The notes under the pieces were generated by a model. It was not told where the DNA came from. It worked only from the letters and a program-made list of their open reading frames with translations, and searched no databases. 64,000 bases of DNA from Amyelois transitella (lineage: Eukaryota; Arthropoda; Insecta; Lepidoptera; Pyralidae), in contig NC_083511.1 of NCBI RefSeq assembly GCF_032362555.1, positions 2,604,001 through 2,668,000 of the forward strand, written 5' to 3'. A program made the translations under genes and the position numbers. Each line of letters starts with the position of its first letter. Position 1 is the first letter of the stretch. Below, piece by piece: positions 12,085-23,887 of the stretch.

Positions 12085-12274
12085 AAAATTACCACTAGAT
12101 TAAAGAGCTAGCGGGAATGCGCGATTGAAATTTCTTCTCTTTTGTCTCAGTGCCTCGATGGTGAAAAGGAGGTCAAATTCCGATCAGGTTTATGCAAAAA
12201 CTGAAGTTACGATATACTGATATTTTCTGATATTTTTTTTCATCGTTATTAAAACTTTTATGCCGTCTGAATAT

Positions 12275-12472
12275 AGTCAGGTCCGTATCGTTTACGGGGT
12301 AGACAAAGCCAACAGGCTTAAAAACACTGAAAGGCCACGCTCAGCTGTATGGCTCCATGATAGAATCGAAGTTCAAATAGTGACAGGTTGCTGACATCAT
12401 CAGGGGAATGCCTTGGGGAGTTTATATGCCTATTCCTTAGTCGCTTTTTACGACATCCATGGGAAAGATATT
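12275..12472 (-). mobile_element. SINE-A, diverged
   Basis: TTTACGGGGTAGACAAAGCC through ACGACATCCATGGGAAAGAT, with an altered middle. Confidence 0.8.
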
Positions 12473-13021
12473 AGTCGAAATCTTTCCAGATAAAAGACAA
12501 GAATATCTTCATAATTTTAACATGCTAATCTGTTATTAAAAATATTCATTTGCACCATTTTAATTATAGTTTATATCTTTAAATACATACACACGTAATC
12601 TTGTAACTTACTGTTTCATGGTCAACTTTTATATTATTCAAGTGAAAAACGTCTCGAAGTCAATAATTTAATTAAAAGTTTTAACGTAATATGGATCTCG
12701 TCCGTTCTACTAAATTGTGATCCTTGGTCCATTGATAAAAAAGACTGACGATGTACTATTCTGTATTAATACCTGCCAGTATAGAACCCTTCTCAATTTC
12801 AACAAAGAGTTTTGTATTGGGAAAATGTGGTCAACGTTACGTAAAATGGGAAGTTCTGGGTAAATACCGGTATTTATGCGCTGTATTATATATTTCAATC
12901 ACGGGTAACCTTAAAAGGCCATTCACTGTTAGAATGTCAAAGATAAATAGATAGATACTTAGATAAACTCTTTATTACAGCATTAGAAAAACAGAAAAAA
13001 ATCAGGTCATGAGGTATAAAG

Positions 13022-13268
13022 GCGGTCTCTATGGCGCAGCGGTAATACGCTTGTCTGTGACACCGGACGTCCCGGGTTTAAATCCCGGTAAGGGCATGAT
13101 GAGAAATGAACTTTCTCTGATTGGTTTGAGTCTCGAATGTTTATCTACCTAAGTATTTATTATAAAATATATTATCGTTAAGTTAGTATATCGTAACACA
13201 AGTTTCGAACTTACTTCGAGGCTAACCCAATCTGTATAATTTGTCACGTATATATTCATATTTATATA
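13022..13268 (+). mobile_element. tRNA-derived SINE (SINE-B)
   Basis: The head is tRNA-like, with an A box TGGCGCAGCGG at 13032-13042 and a B box GGGTTTAAATCCC at 13074-13086. An unrelated body follows (ATGATGAGAAATGAAC … ACACAAGTTTCGAACTTACT) and a TATA-rich end. It lacks CCA processing context and a tRNA 3' half, so it is not a tRNA gene. Confidence 0.85.
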
Positions 13269-13272
13269 TTTA

Positions 13273-14152
13273 CTAGCTGACCCGCGCAACTTCGTTTGCG
13301 TGTATCCCGCTACTTCGACAAATACAGTCAACGCACCAACACATATTGGATACTAATTTTCAATTCACAATAACTTCTCTTTCCCTTAACCGCGTTTAAA
13401 ATATTAAAATGTTTTTTGGTTTCTGTGACTCTTCTTTGATCGCCCCCCCTATCAGTTTTTGGAAAAAATATTTAAGTAATGTACAGATTTTTTTTTGTCT
13501 TATATGTATAGATCAAAGTCGTAGTACCTACTTTTTAATATTATTTATTTTTTATGTACCGTTTTTATAGGGACGCTGCCCCCGCCGCCGCGGCCGGCCC
13601 GTACCGTGCCGCAATACTAATATCGTGATATCTCCTAAACTATATGTCTAAATAACACACTGTAAACTGCAAAAATAATCTAAATTAAATGCTCGTGATG
13701 ATGAACTTACTTATTTTGATAAGGATATATGTATTATTGGTTATATCACCAGTTAAACATCACCCAACGAATTAAATGTTTTTTTAATACAGAAAAGTAG
13801 TTTTTGTGACTTAAATAAAAAAGCTGGATATATGTCATCGCGGACTTTTTTGTAGAACTAATAAAGACCAATGTTTTTGCTATACATTGTTCTTACTTGT
13901 ATCCAACGGTATAAGCGGCGCACGCACAAATGCAATCTTCAATTAGATTTTTTTTCTGACTTCTTGGACATAAATCGCTATAACTCAGCTAATATAGTTT
14001 CAATGTATTTCAATTATATATAAAAACCTGTCGGAGAAAATACTCTTTCTATTAGTGAAAACCGCATCAAAATCCGTTGCGTAGTTTTAAAGTTTTATGC
14101 ATACGAAGGGACTACAGACAAAATGGGCGACTTTGTTTTATACTATGTAGTG
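13273..14152. repeat. lepidopteran dispersed element, Helitron-like class suspected
   Basis: Begins CTAGCTGACCCGCGCAACTT and ends ACTTTGTTTTATACTATGTA, two edges seen repeatedly in lepidopteran repeats. A GC-rich block (CCCCCGCCGCCGCGGCCGG) lies at 13569. No coding potential. Confidence 0.5.
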
Positions 14153-14363
14153 ATTTATTGAAAGACTTATCGCTAAAGCAATCTCTTCCAGTCAACCTTA
14201 GGATGGGAGAAACTAAAGATAGCAAATATAATAACGGTAAGATACTGAAATATGACTCTTTCGTTTTTTATAACAGGAACAAGGAACTTTTCAAAACTGA
14301 TCTTGTAGGCAAGAAAAAATATAGTGTGTACGTTAATCAAAAGAAAAGCTAACAAACTACGCC

Positions 14364-14433
14364 TTTCATTCTTTTCGAGATAGTTGGCTCTGTCTAGCCC
14401 GTAAGGGAAATAGACGTGATTATATGTCTGTAT
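14364..14433 (+). mobile_element. SINE-A 3' end
   Basis: GTTGGCTCTGTCTAGCCCGT … GACGTGATTATATGTCTGTA. Confidence 0.8.
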
Positions 14434-14485
14434 GGGTTCCATTTTTGAATAGGAATTGGCATCTGATCAAACTGCAGAAATCTAT

Positions 14486-14936
14486 ATATATAAAACTCTT
14501 CCGTTACTGAGTGACTGACTGACAGACAACGCACAGTCGAAACTACTGGTCGTAGACAGCTGAAATTTGGAATGTAGGTTCCTTGGGATATGTAGGGGAG
14601 CACTAAGAAAGGATTTTTGGAAATTCAACCCCCAAGGGGGGGAAAAGGGGTAAAAACGTTTCTATGAAAAATCTTATTCCTTGGGTTTATAAACTTGAAA
14701 CTTGGCATGAACGCGTACATAGGCAAGTAAATATGTTTGACATTATAAGTTTTTTCAAACTACCCTCCAATCGTGATTTAGGGGTGCGATTGGGTGACTG
14801 ATTTATTAACGCACAGCCGAAACCGCTCGGTATAGGAGTCTGAGATTTTGAACAGAGGTTCCTTTAGTAACATAAGTGAGCACTAAAAAGGGATTTTTGA
14901 AATGTCAACCCCCAAGGGGGGGAAACGGGATAAACT
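14486..14936 (+). repeat. lepidopteran dispersed repeat with internal duplication
   Basis: Two related halves: both contain AACGCACAG.CGAAAC, AGGTTCCTT and a CAACCCCCAAGGGGGGGAAA block (near 14628 and 14908). No coding potential. Confidence 0.6.
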
Positions 14937-15102
14937 GAGCCGGGGCTGCGGGAAAGTTCTAACGAGATACCGTGGCCCCGGAACGCAAAGGGCAACTGAA
15001 GGAACGAGGTGGGTTTTAGTCAGTAAAAGTCTGACACTCCCTTCCTTTCCACCCAGAGCGGGAGAGGTCATTTGATGATTTCCCATCCTTAAAAAAAAAG
15101 AC
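14937..15102 (+). repeat. dispersed repeat with A-rich 3' end
   Basis: GAGCCGGGGCTGCGGGAAAG … GGGTTTTAGTCAGTAAAAGT … ATTTGATGATTTCCC then A9. A poly(A)-type end suggests a retroposed sequence; source unknown. Confidence 0.5.
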
Positions 15103-15119
15103 TTTGTATGACAACTTTC

Positions 15120-15382
15120 TACTAATATTATAAAGAGGAACAATCTATTTTTTTATATGTTTGTTTGTTTACACATGTAATCGATAAACTCCGAAACTAC
15201 TGAATCAATTTCAAACATTCACCATTAGAAAGCTACATCATCCCTGAGTAACACAGGCTATATTTAATTCCAGTTGTAACAAGATTTCAGCCTGTGGAAG
15301 AAAAAGCCCTGTCGAGATCATTAAAAAACGCTATATATAACCGAATTACACGTGGGCGAAGCCGCGGGCGGAAAGCTAGTAG
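15120..15382 (+). repeat. Helitron-like nonautonomous element
   Basis: Starts ACTAATATTATAAAG and ends GGGCGAAGCCGCGGGCGG…GCTAGT. The GC hairpin plus CTAGT end fits the Helitron pattern; this is inference. Confidence 0.55.
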
Positions 15383-15860
15383 AATATAAAATATTTATAT
15401 CATTTTATTGATCTAAATATATTTTTTTTATTATGTGCTTAAGCATTCTGTGGGCTATAATTTTTCCAAGATTCGGTTTTCATGATTATTGTAAGCACAA
15501 GTCGCGCCGATGATGGGCACCTGCTATTTGATACAGGTACAAGAATCTAAATGTATTGTAAACACATAACAGATTAAACATATGTACAGGCCTAATATCA
15601 GAAACATATCGTGAGAGATATAGTTATCGAATGGTCGGGACAGTGAATTGGGATTAACCCCCATAAACCCTTAAGAAAATTGTTTATTCCCACGCTGGAT
15701 TTGCCGAACGGAATCACTTTTATTTTTATGTGAACCCTTTTTCTTGATCTTTGGTTTTGTGGTCCAATAAACTACGCTCGGTGTGTTACTTTTACTTATG
15801 TACTATCGCATGCCATGTACCACATTCCTAGAATTGGTAAGTTACATAATATTACCTATA

Positions 15861-15959
15861 CAGGGTGTCTGGTTATTCGCGTTACATATGGCCCCCGCTC
15901 TCGGTATTTGTTCATGATTTTATATGTCCTTTAATATGTTACGCGATTTAGACACCCTG
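15861..15959. mobile_element. 99-bp MITE with TA target duplication
   Basis: Inverted ends CAGGGTGTCT / AGACACCCTG flanked by TA on each side. A second inner block, CGCGTTACATAT against the complement of ATATGTTACGCG, pairs after a 3-base offset. Likely Tc1/mariner-type. Confidence 0.8.
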
Positions 15960-16019
15960 TATAAAAACGTAAAGGCGACTGACTACCTGATCTATCATCG
16001 CACAGCCTACATACATAAC

Positions 16020-16135
16020 TACACTGGACTGAAATTTAGCATGCACAGTTACTATAATGAAGATATTTGCTAAGGAAAGAACCTCTAAAATTCCCGTAGG
16101 AACAGAAATAAATGGTATTTTTCGTAGGAGCGTCG
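16020..16135 (+). repeat. dispersed repeat related to 60200-60395
   Basis: AAAATTCCCGTAGGAACAGA and GTATTTTTCGT match AAATTCCCGCGGGAACAGC and AATTTTTCGT at 60330-60375. Confidence 0.5.
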
Positions 16136-16860
16136 GGTTAAGTCATCGATTAAGGTACCTTAATTAAAACCGTATAATGCATTTTGCAAGTGAGGACACA
16201 ACCGGGAATAACACCAGAAGAATGGTGATTAGACAGTTTTAACCACGGGAAAGTGGTCTAACGGAGTATGTGTTCGAGAGTGTCGGGAACCACAAGACAC
16301 ACTTCTGAAAATTGTCTTAAACTTGGGGAATCAAACATTTTTGTCGCGTTTTCCAGAACCGCATATGCTAAGGAGAAAGTAATTTGGGTTATATGTTTTT
16401 TAGAATTATAGTTCCAGTTTATGCCATATTATGTGCAGCTGTTCCACAAAAGGTCTCATATGTTTATGATAAATAGGCAATAAAAGTATATTTTTGGTAA
16501 ATATTACAATAAAGGTCCTCTATACTATTTACTGTAGAGAAATTTGACAGAATATAATCTGTAAAACAGACAGACACGTCAAACTTATAACACCTCTCTT
16601 TTTCCGTCTGGGGTTAAAAAAGAGAGTAAACAATAATAGGGAAGGCGACAAAATCCTTGACAAAATATGGCAACTTGTTAAGAACAGCATGTGGGCTGGT
16701 AATATCATTTTGATAGGTTTCTGGGGTGAAATCTTGGTCACCCTGGTTTCAACTTCAACTTATTCGCACCCTGTCGTCACCGCATAAAATATGGAAGTAC
16801 TTAACGCTAAAAAAGGAAAGATGCTAAATTTGTAATACAACTACTTTTTTTATACGAGTA

Positions 16861-16926
16861 ACTTGTCGTCTAACACTGTAAATATATGTTTATACTTGTC
16901 GTCTAACACTGTAAATATATGTATAT
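16861..16926. repeat. 33-bp tandem repeat, two copies
   Basis: ACTTGTCGTCTAACACTGTA plus AATATATG and a short AT end, copied at 16861 and 16894 nearly without change. Confidence 0.9.
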
Positions 16927-16940
16927 TTATTACTTACTGT

Positions 16941-17106
16941 GCCGTGTGGTTCCCGGCACCAATACAAAAAAGAATAAAATATAATATATTTGAATCTCAA
17001 TTCTATCATTAAACCAAATAGCTGAACGTGGCCATTCAGTCTTTCCAAGACTGTTGGCTCTGTCTACCCCGCAAGGGATATAGACGTGACCATATGTATG
17101 TATATA
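16941..17106 (+). mobile_element. SINE-A with internal deletion
   Basis: Keeps the first ~40 bases and the last ~120, including the (TATG)n tail; the middle is lost. Confidence 0.9.
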
Positions 17107-17199
17107 CTTACTTATATATGCAAGATTTCACCTTTTCGATACAGTTACACTGTACTAGTCTTAAAATAGAAAACAGCGTGACCTTTTACTGTAACAAAT

Positions 17200-17233
17200 A
17201 TCGCTCATTTGGTGGAACATTGACGGAATTGCA
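17200..17233 (+). repeat. left inverted repeat of the candidate transposon
   Basis: Reads ATCGCTCATTTGGTGGAACA and onward to GGAATTGCA. Its complement lies at 19026-19059 with one mismatch. Confidence 0.9.
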
Positions 17234-17701
17234 CTTTTTTTCAAAATTGAGTTAAGTATGACAAACGGCTCGTAAGTGGTAAATACGTTTGGAGAAACAA
17301 AGACAGAAATCAGTTTCCGACTATTTTTCGCGAGATGGCGTGATCGTCAATGTTCTTTAGTGAACTTTCGTAAAGATTTCGCGGCAACATCGCCGTAACG
17401 GTCAGTTGCGCGGGGGGCTCCGTGAAGTGATGACGTGTTTTGGTGCTACATCGACGGAAAGGTAATAATGACATCTTTTTTTCTTTCCTCTGGGTCAACA
17501 ATGACGGTATTGATGTAAGTACGTCGATGTTGTCCCAAATTTTGTGTGTGTTTGGCGGAAATAAAGACGAAATTTTATAATTTTTGGCAGTAAAGTCGTT
17601 ATTGCTCCAAAAAATATTTTAATCGAATTACGTAAGTACCTAATGAGTTATTTTAATTGAAAAACATTACTATCTATGTAACTGAGAAAGAAATATTATG
17701 A

Positions 17702-18451
17702 TCAACTGAGATTGGATCCTGCGTGTACAAATTCTTACAAAATATATCCGAAAATTATCCTAATTCTGACGTTGTATTTTATACTGACAATTGTGGAGGA
17801 CAACAAAAAAACAGGTTGGTTAAATACTTTCTACTATTTGTATTATTTATTACTACCCATTCAGAGATTCAACAATTAAATACCTAATTGTAAACTGAAT
17901 TTCACTTTTACTTTTCCAGATTCATTTTTTCGATGTATTTATATGCTGTCAAGAGTTTACGAATTAACACAATTACTCATAAATTCTTAATTCGAGGACA
18001 TACCCAAAATGAGGGAGATACTGCTCACTCAATCATCGAAAAGGCTATTAAAAGGGCAAAGAAGTCTGGACCAATCTATGTGCCCGAACAATACCTTCAG
18101 ATTATTAGGTCTGCAAAGAAAATAGGAAATCCGTTTAAAGTGAAAGAAATGAATTACGATGATTTCTACGATCTTAAAAACTTGACTGAAGAAATTGGAC
18201 TGAATACTACAAAAGACATTCAAGGAAATACAATTAAAACGAATGATATAAAATTAATTCAATTTCAAAAGGATGGCGAAATTTACAAATACAAAAATGG
18301 ATATGATGAAGACTGGATAGAAGTGGAAACAAAAATTGTGAGAGCGAGATCCAAGAGTCCAACAAAAGAAATTCAAAATATAAGTTTAAAACCCGCTTAC
18401 CGTAGTAAGATACCTATTGCTATAAAAAAAAAAACGATTTACGAGAATTGA
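17702..18451 (+). CDS. DUF7869-like protein, 5' part missing, two exons visible
   Basis: Function unknown. The first exon piece ends at 17814 and reads GSCVYKFLQNI … VVFYTDNCGGQQKNR. An intron of 105 bases (17815-17919, GT…CAG) follows. The second exon, 17920-18451, continues in phase with FIFSMYLYAVK … FLIRGHTQNEGDTAHSIIEK … GPIYVPEQYLQIIRSAKK and a Lys-rich end. The DNCGGQxKN and GHTQNEGD blocks are what I recall of the DUF7869 family of insect proteins. Their Asp/His pattern would suit an RNase H-like fold, but that is inference. A TGA lies just upstream of the first piece, so the N-terminal part is deleted or on an exon I could not find. The flanking inverted repeats suggest a transposon gene or a passenger. 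Confidence 0.65.
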
Positions 18452-19025
18452 TTCAAAAAAATATTATACCTGGATACTATTCTTCTTTTTATGAGAGTAT
18501 TTTCAATGCATAAGTTACCTAGTAGGTATTATAAAAGTGATAAAAATGTTTAACATTACAAGTTATAATAAGCTACTGAGCTGTGATTTAACTACCATTT
18601 CTTATTGTTTAGTAAGTACATAAGATTTAATGATTCTCAAAGTTTAATTAGTAAGTAAGTAAAAGCTCAAGTTTAAACTACCTACTACAAAAAGACTGAT
18701 TAGTGTTTTCTTCTTAAATAAATAAGTTTTCTTCAAGATTTTGATAAAGCGTTGTTTTATTTTGTCATAAATGCATAACAATATTCATGGCCACGCTGCA
18801 GAATTTACTAAGCCTTAGGGATACAATGACGGAATTGTAGGTATCTTATGTTATAGTTGACTATATAGACCCTAAAATTATGTTTTTTTGACGAAAAAAA
18901 TACGGAATATATAAGTATATCAACCTAACTACAGTTTAAGAATAAAATACTTGGCTAAACTTGTATAATCAAGGTGATATGGCTCCACAAACTTTAAACT
19001 TGCTTTCCTGTAAAATTTAATAAAA

Positions 19026-19059
19026 TGCAATTCCGTCAATGTTCTACCAAATGAGCGAT
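19026..19059 (-). repeat. right inverted repeat of the candidate transposon
   Basis: TGCAATTCCGTCAATGTTCT … ATGAGCGAT; complement of 17200-17233 with one mismatch. Confidence 0.9.
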
Positions 19060-19080
19060 ATGTGCTCATTCACAGCAAAA

Positions 19081-20278
19081 AAATTCAGTCCGTCGTAAAT
19101 AGAATAGTTCTCAGGAAAGGCGGGTGACGCTGTAAGATTCCAATCCATAGGTGTAGAACGAAATAGATACAGCTAGAACTAATATCTATAAAAACCCAGC
19201 ATATCGTGATTTTTTTGCTGAGTTCTTATTTCGATATAAAAATGATATAATTTTATTTATATTTCGATTTACAGCATTCATTTTAAATGTCACAATTTGA
19301 CTCGGTTTCGTAAACTGGTTTGTTAGCTACCCTAGTAGTTCGTTAACCACGAAAAACGGCAGTGTTTTCTTTAATCTTTATTTAGCCCAAACTTTATCGT
19401 CTAAAACTGATCCATCTCAATGTGGCATAATACACATTTTTATATATACTTCGGTTGTCAACGTTCAATATAGTGTCAAATAAAATGTATAGTAAAAAGT
19501 TTGTTATTCACCCATTGCCACACGATTTGACACACCTACTGTACCTATCTATTCCATTTCATATCTCTGTTCTGTAGTGACGTCGAATTCCTGTATGGAA
19601 GTTGCCCGGAATGAAGAAGGATTGACACCCGTGATCGATGCAGCTTACATATTATATGGAGGTTATTTGTACGTGTATTTTCTGTCACCTTATGCCTTCC
19701 CCTTGGCTAATTATAACCGTGATCCAAATGGTTTAAGTTCTCCCAAAAATCCGCATAGGTTCAGGACGTCATACTGGAATTACTTCGTGTAATAACCTAA
19801 CTTAAACATTCCAGGATCATGGTCATTGAGAAAACGGACTTCCGTCGAGAGAGATGTGGGAAGATGCGATCGCCAACGAGAAGAGGATGATGACTGTACT
19901 ATGAAATTTCTGTAGTCGTACTTATTAGAATTCTAATCTATTATTCCTGTTACACAAACCTATGAGAACAAAGTAGAGCGGTGTTGTTTTCAGATGACAT
20001 CAGGAAAACTACAAAAATGTATTTTGTTTTTAGGCAATGCACACAAAATGTATATATTTTTCCGAACAGAACAAATACTGTATATATAGCTGAGAATATA
20101 ACCTGGAACGCCAACGTGATGGGCAAGCACGCTGACTATTAACCAACAGTTCCGCGGGCGGCGCCGAAATTATCTTAGAGCTAGGTAAATGTCTTGCCCC
20201 TGTGTGTACCTATTTACATAATCAACAAAATCTTTAGAGCAGTTTTCGAAACCGCATGAATAAATATGTATATCCCAA
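19081..20278. other. no recognisable gene
   Basis: Short frames without motifs. Confidence 0.45.
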
Positions 20279-20400
20279 CTAATATTACAAATGCGAAAGT
20301 AAATTTGTTTGTTACCTCTTCTCGCGTCATTTTCTAAACCATTCTTCATGAAATTTCGCGTAACTAATCAAAACCGATACATCACGCCGCAATCAACTTT
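20279..20400 (+). repeat. Helitron-like fragment
   Basis: AACTAATATTACAAATGCGA, TTTGTTTGTTACC and ATGAAATTTCGCGTAACTAA match the family start; truncated. Confidence 0.5.
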
Positions 20401-20689
20401 CACAAAACATTTTAACGTGTTCTGACATACAATATGTGACTCCGTAGAAACATTTACACGTGTGACACTGCGGAAAACTCATAACGTGAACATATCCCCA
20501 GAGGACCGAGGGTCGCATGAAGGTTACTTCGCTGAGTAATGTGGCAAAAGATACGGACATTACGAACCATGTTGTGACAACCCTTGCTTTGAAATTATAA
20601 TGGTGTGTCGCTTTAGTTTTTCTAAAAAATATTTTAAAAAACTTTTTTTACTATTAGGATCAGTAATATACACGGAACTGATACTAATA

Positions 20690-20800
20690 CCACCTGTAGC
20701 ATGGATCGCTCGATGCCGGTTCACGTCATAATTAAAAAGCGAAACAGTGGAAGATTTTCGCGCGATAAAAACAGCATCGCGCGTATCATGCTACATACGA
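20690..20800. repeat. dispersed repeat shared with 4280-4400
   Basis: Second copy of CATAATTAAAAAGCGAAACA … GCGCGATAAAAACAGCATCG. Confidence 0.5.
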
Positions 20801-21220
20801 TGGCAGAATTCACTTCTTTTCTCAGATTTTTTTGTTTTTGTCTCAGTTTCATAGAATGTGTGATCAATACAAGACGGTTTCGTTTTTATTTTCTTTTAAA
20901 TTTATTTAGTACTTTTTTCGTTGAGTTATTACTTATGTAGTTCTAAACTTGTTTATATACAACGGCCTGATATGGTAGCTGTAACCAGTTAATACAGATA
21001 CTGTTATTGCTAACGATATTACCTCTGTGCACAAACCCCTTGCGGTTTTTATCGGAATCTTGTAGAATTTATATATTATATATTTATATATTTACGTATG
21101 TCTTTTAATAAAGAAAAAATAAGTTATTTAAATACCGAATCAATTAATTATTTATACTTAATAACACCAGAGTACACGATCAAATCGGACTTCCTAGCAA
21201 GTACTTTGCATAAAGTGAAT

Positions 21221-21300
21221 AACGAATGTGGATGAAGCGAAAGAAGTATACCTACATGTAATCTCTGTCTACCGCTATGGTAAAGAGGCGTGCTTTTATG
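21221..21300 (+). mobile_element. LINE 3' tail, diverged
   Basis: CGAATGTGGATGAAGCGAAA … GTAAAGAGGCGTGCTTTTAT. Confidence 0.75.
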
Positions 21301-21994
21301 TAGTATCTCTAAATGCAGTGGATTCAATATAATTCTGGAAGACAAATATTTTTTAAACATTATATTGAAATACAACCATTTAAGTAAGTTGATTGTTTCA
21401 ATCATAGAGTATGATGATCCCAATGTTTGACTGTCGGATTATTGCGCTCGACACAAAACATTTTTCACTGTTTTCCATTTTAGTTAAGCTCGCGCTTTGC
21501 ACAAAGTTCTAGCTCAACTAAATTGGTACCGACAAACGGTGCTAACAGGATTTTATAAAAAAAGTGCGCTGTTTTACGGGTTTTGTATTATCACGGGCAA
21601 AGAAAAACGATTTTCAAAATAAGAACATCATCATCATCATCAAGAGTCATCGCTTGTATCATTTTTTAACCAATCAAATACATAGGAATACAAATCAGAT
21701 AAAATTTGAATTTCAAATGGAATGTTCGAATTTGTTGTTCCATTTTTCGCCTTTACAAAAGTCCTTATCTCCTTTCGCCACCGTTAAATTTTAAATTCCG
21801 AACCGGAGGTATTGCCGCGGAATTGTACACTTCGTCGAGTTCACAATATCGAAAAGAGCGTTGATTTTACTGGAGCAGAGAGAAGTACTGCGCCGACGTC
21901 TCATTATTCGTACGCTTTGAGAATTGAACGGATTTTTTACGATTGTTCGGAAGATTTTTTATTTAAGCCGAATTTTTGACACATCAGACAAAAA

Positions 21995-22140
21995 TGAAAA
22001 ATGCCGCCTCCGCTGGTACGGCAAAGTCTTGCGGAAGCCTGCAGCCCGTCTGGGGAACAAATACCTGGTTAAACCACCTCCGCCTGGTCCAAGTAGAAGG
22101 GGCAGGCCAGATCAATCGTGGTTGATGCGGCGAAGAATGA
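21995..22140 (+). pseudogene. LINE reverse-transcriptase C-terminal fragment (different family)
   Basis: Frame reads CRLRWYGKVLRKPAARLGNK then GPSRRGRPDQSWLMRR. This resembles the LRWxGHVxRxP…GRPxxxWL signature of LINE polyprotein ends. The start and end of the element are missing. Confidence 0.65.
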
Positions 22141-22232
22141 TATTTGTGCTAATCATCTTTGAATTAGACAAGGACCGGACAAAGTATAACTTGGAGGACA
22201 CGCAACGATTTGGATCGAATAAATATCAATAA

Positions 22233-23260
22233 ACACATGTTCCGATTTACACTGGGTAAAGGCACTTTGGATCAGCTCCAAACCAGTCGAGCAGGCGGCG
22301 AGCCAAACCCGCAAATTGTTTATCGCTTTCCTTATTACTTGTTCCAACAGGGGATTAAACTTATGTTGATTTAGTGTTACGATTACAACACCTTTCGATG
22401 ATTTTGTTGGATTATGAAGAAGATATCGGCCGTTTATAGTTAGTGCCATTAAAACATTGCATACTCTGAGCTGATCTATCGCTAGATAATCCCCAATTTC
22501 ATCTCTCTCCTTCTTTATTTGCATCAGAAGTTATTACATACATACATACATAAAACCACGTCCATATTTCAAAACACAACTCCAAATCGATTTTATGCAT
22601 TTCCTACATCCATGGTAAAAAATATGAAGCGAGATTTTTTAAAGTAGCTATTTTTAAGTAAGTTATTCAAGTTCTAATCGATTAAAATCACTTGTTTTAA
22701 TTTTTATTGGTAAGCGATAGAGTGGTCCTATAATAAAGCGACGAGAATCACATGGTATGTTAAAAATATACAAATTCTTTCTAAAATTAACTTCCGTTAC
22801 CGAGATAAGAGGTCCTCCTGTGCGAGAGCATTTTATTGAGTAAGGTTGTACGTAACCTACCTCCATTGCTAAAAGCAGTGGAGTGGAGCGAAGAAGTTGA
22901 AAAATCGCATCAAGAGCGATGCTTTTAAGAAAACTGAAAAGTATGAGAGTAACTCGTGGCATGAATGTTCCGCACACTTATTTTTAATTATAGTACTTAT
23001 TTAGTTCGTGCAATCGTTTACGTATAAGTGGTAAGTAAGTATGTATAACCACCATTTAACATTTCATTTATTGAAGACATTTTAAAAATTAGCTCTATAT
23101 TAAAATATTTACTAGTTTTTTTTTTCAACTCTCTGAGATTTTCGATTAACAGGTGTTAAAACAATATAATAATCCTTTTTAAACACGAACTACCTAATTT
23201 AAATAAATACAAAAAATTAATATATAAAACCTCCTTAATAAAAAAATTTAATAGATTATT
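22233..23260. other. no recognisable gene
   Basis: Two - frames of ~100-120 codons (22153-22524, 22663-22977) have no recognisable motif and no sign of splicing; probably chance or old repeats. Confidence 0.4.
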
Positions 23261-23329
23261 CATTCAACTCTCTTTCCACAAAGTAGGACGTCATAATCAC
23301 GTCCTACTTTGTGGAAAGAGAGTTGAATG
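23261..23329. repeat. perfect 31-bp inverted repeat with 7-base loop
   Basis: Left arm 23261-23291, right arm 23299-23329, no mismatch. Weaker AT pairing extends beyond the arms. Confidence 0.95.
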
Positions 23330-23507
23330 ATATTATTTTATTATATTTCCAAGGAACCCTAAAAACTGAAATTCTCGTTCATAATTTCATGGTGACGAGA
23401 CGAAACTTACCGCAATATAATCGCACATTTCATACTCCCGACTCTTATGTTTATTTACAAAAGAAGTTTAATGCCACTTTTGGCAAAATACATATTTGAA
23501 AGAATAA

Positions 23508-23552
23508 TACATACATATATACATAAAATCACGCCTCTTTCCCGGAGGGGTA
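23508..23552 (-). mobile_element. LINE tail, very short
   Basis: (CATA)n then AAAATCACGCCTCTTTCCCG GAGGGG; only ~45 bases of the family end. Confidence 0.85.
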
Positions 23553-23887
23553 ATTTTTCTAACTAAATGTGCCTATGCTTGCTATGGCTACAAGATAATT
23601 TTACTATTTTACAGAGACACTCACCACAAAAGTGATAACGCCAGCATTAAGACATTTATTGACCTTTTCAATTGAATCGACCCTTTTTTCGAAGACAGGT
23701 CACGTCACCGATTAGTATTCATTACTCATCGGCGCGTTGCCCAAATTCTAAGGGCGTGTTTCATAGACGGGGGCAGGAAAACCGCAAAGTTGGAGTTGAA
23801 TCTCGCTGAAGTGAGACCTTCTAATTCTAATTCTCTTATCTTAAGCTAATATAACTTATATTCTAAATTGTCTTAAAACTCTTCTTA

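Larger units (their letters stand above)
17184..19080. mobile_element. candidate DNA transposon carrying a DUF7869-like gene
   Basis: Inverted repeats at 17200-17233 and 19026-19059 match at 33 of 34 positions. Outside them a TTTT(A/G)CTGT block also pairs. The space between holds the DUF7869-like exons and, near the left end, a row of degenerate GACGGAA-containing units; one direct copy lies near the right end (18823). Exact ends and a target duplication were not found. Class is unknown. Confidence 0.65.

Noticed and set aside
13022-13096. Apparent tRNA gene
   Set aside because: A and B boxes are present, but the sequence runs into a SINE body seen elsewhere (32918, 60722) and the acceptor stem does not close.
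18029-18223. Frame on the - strand opposite the DUF7869-like exon
   Set aside because: Shadow of the + strand exon; no motif.
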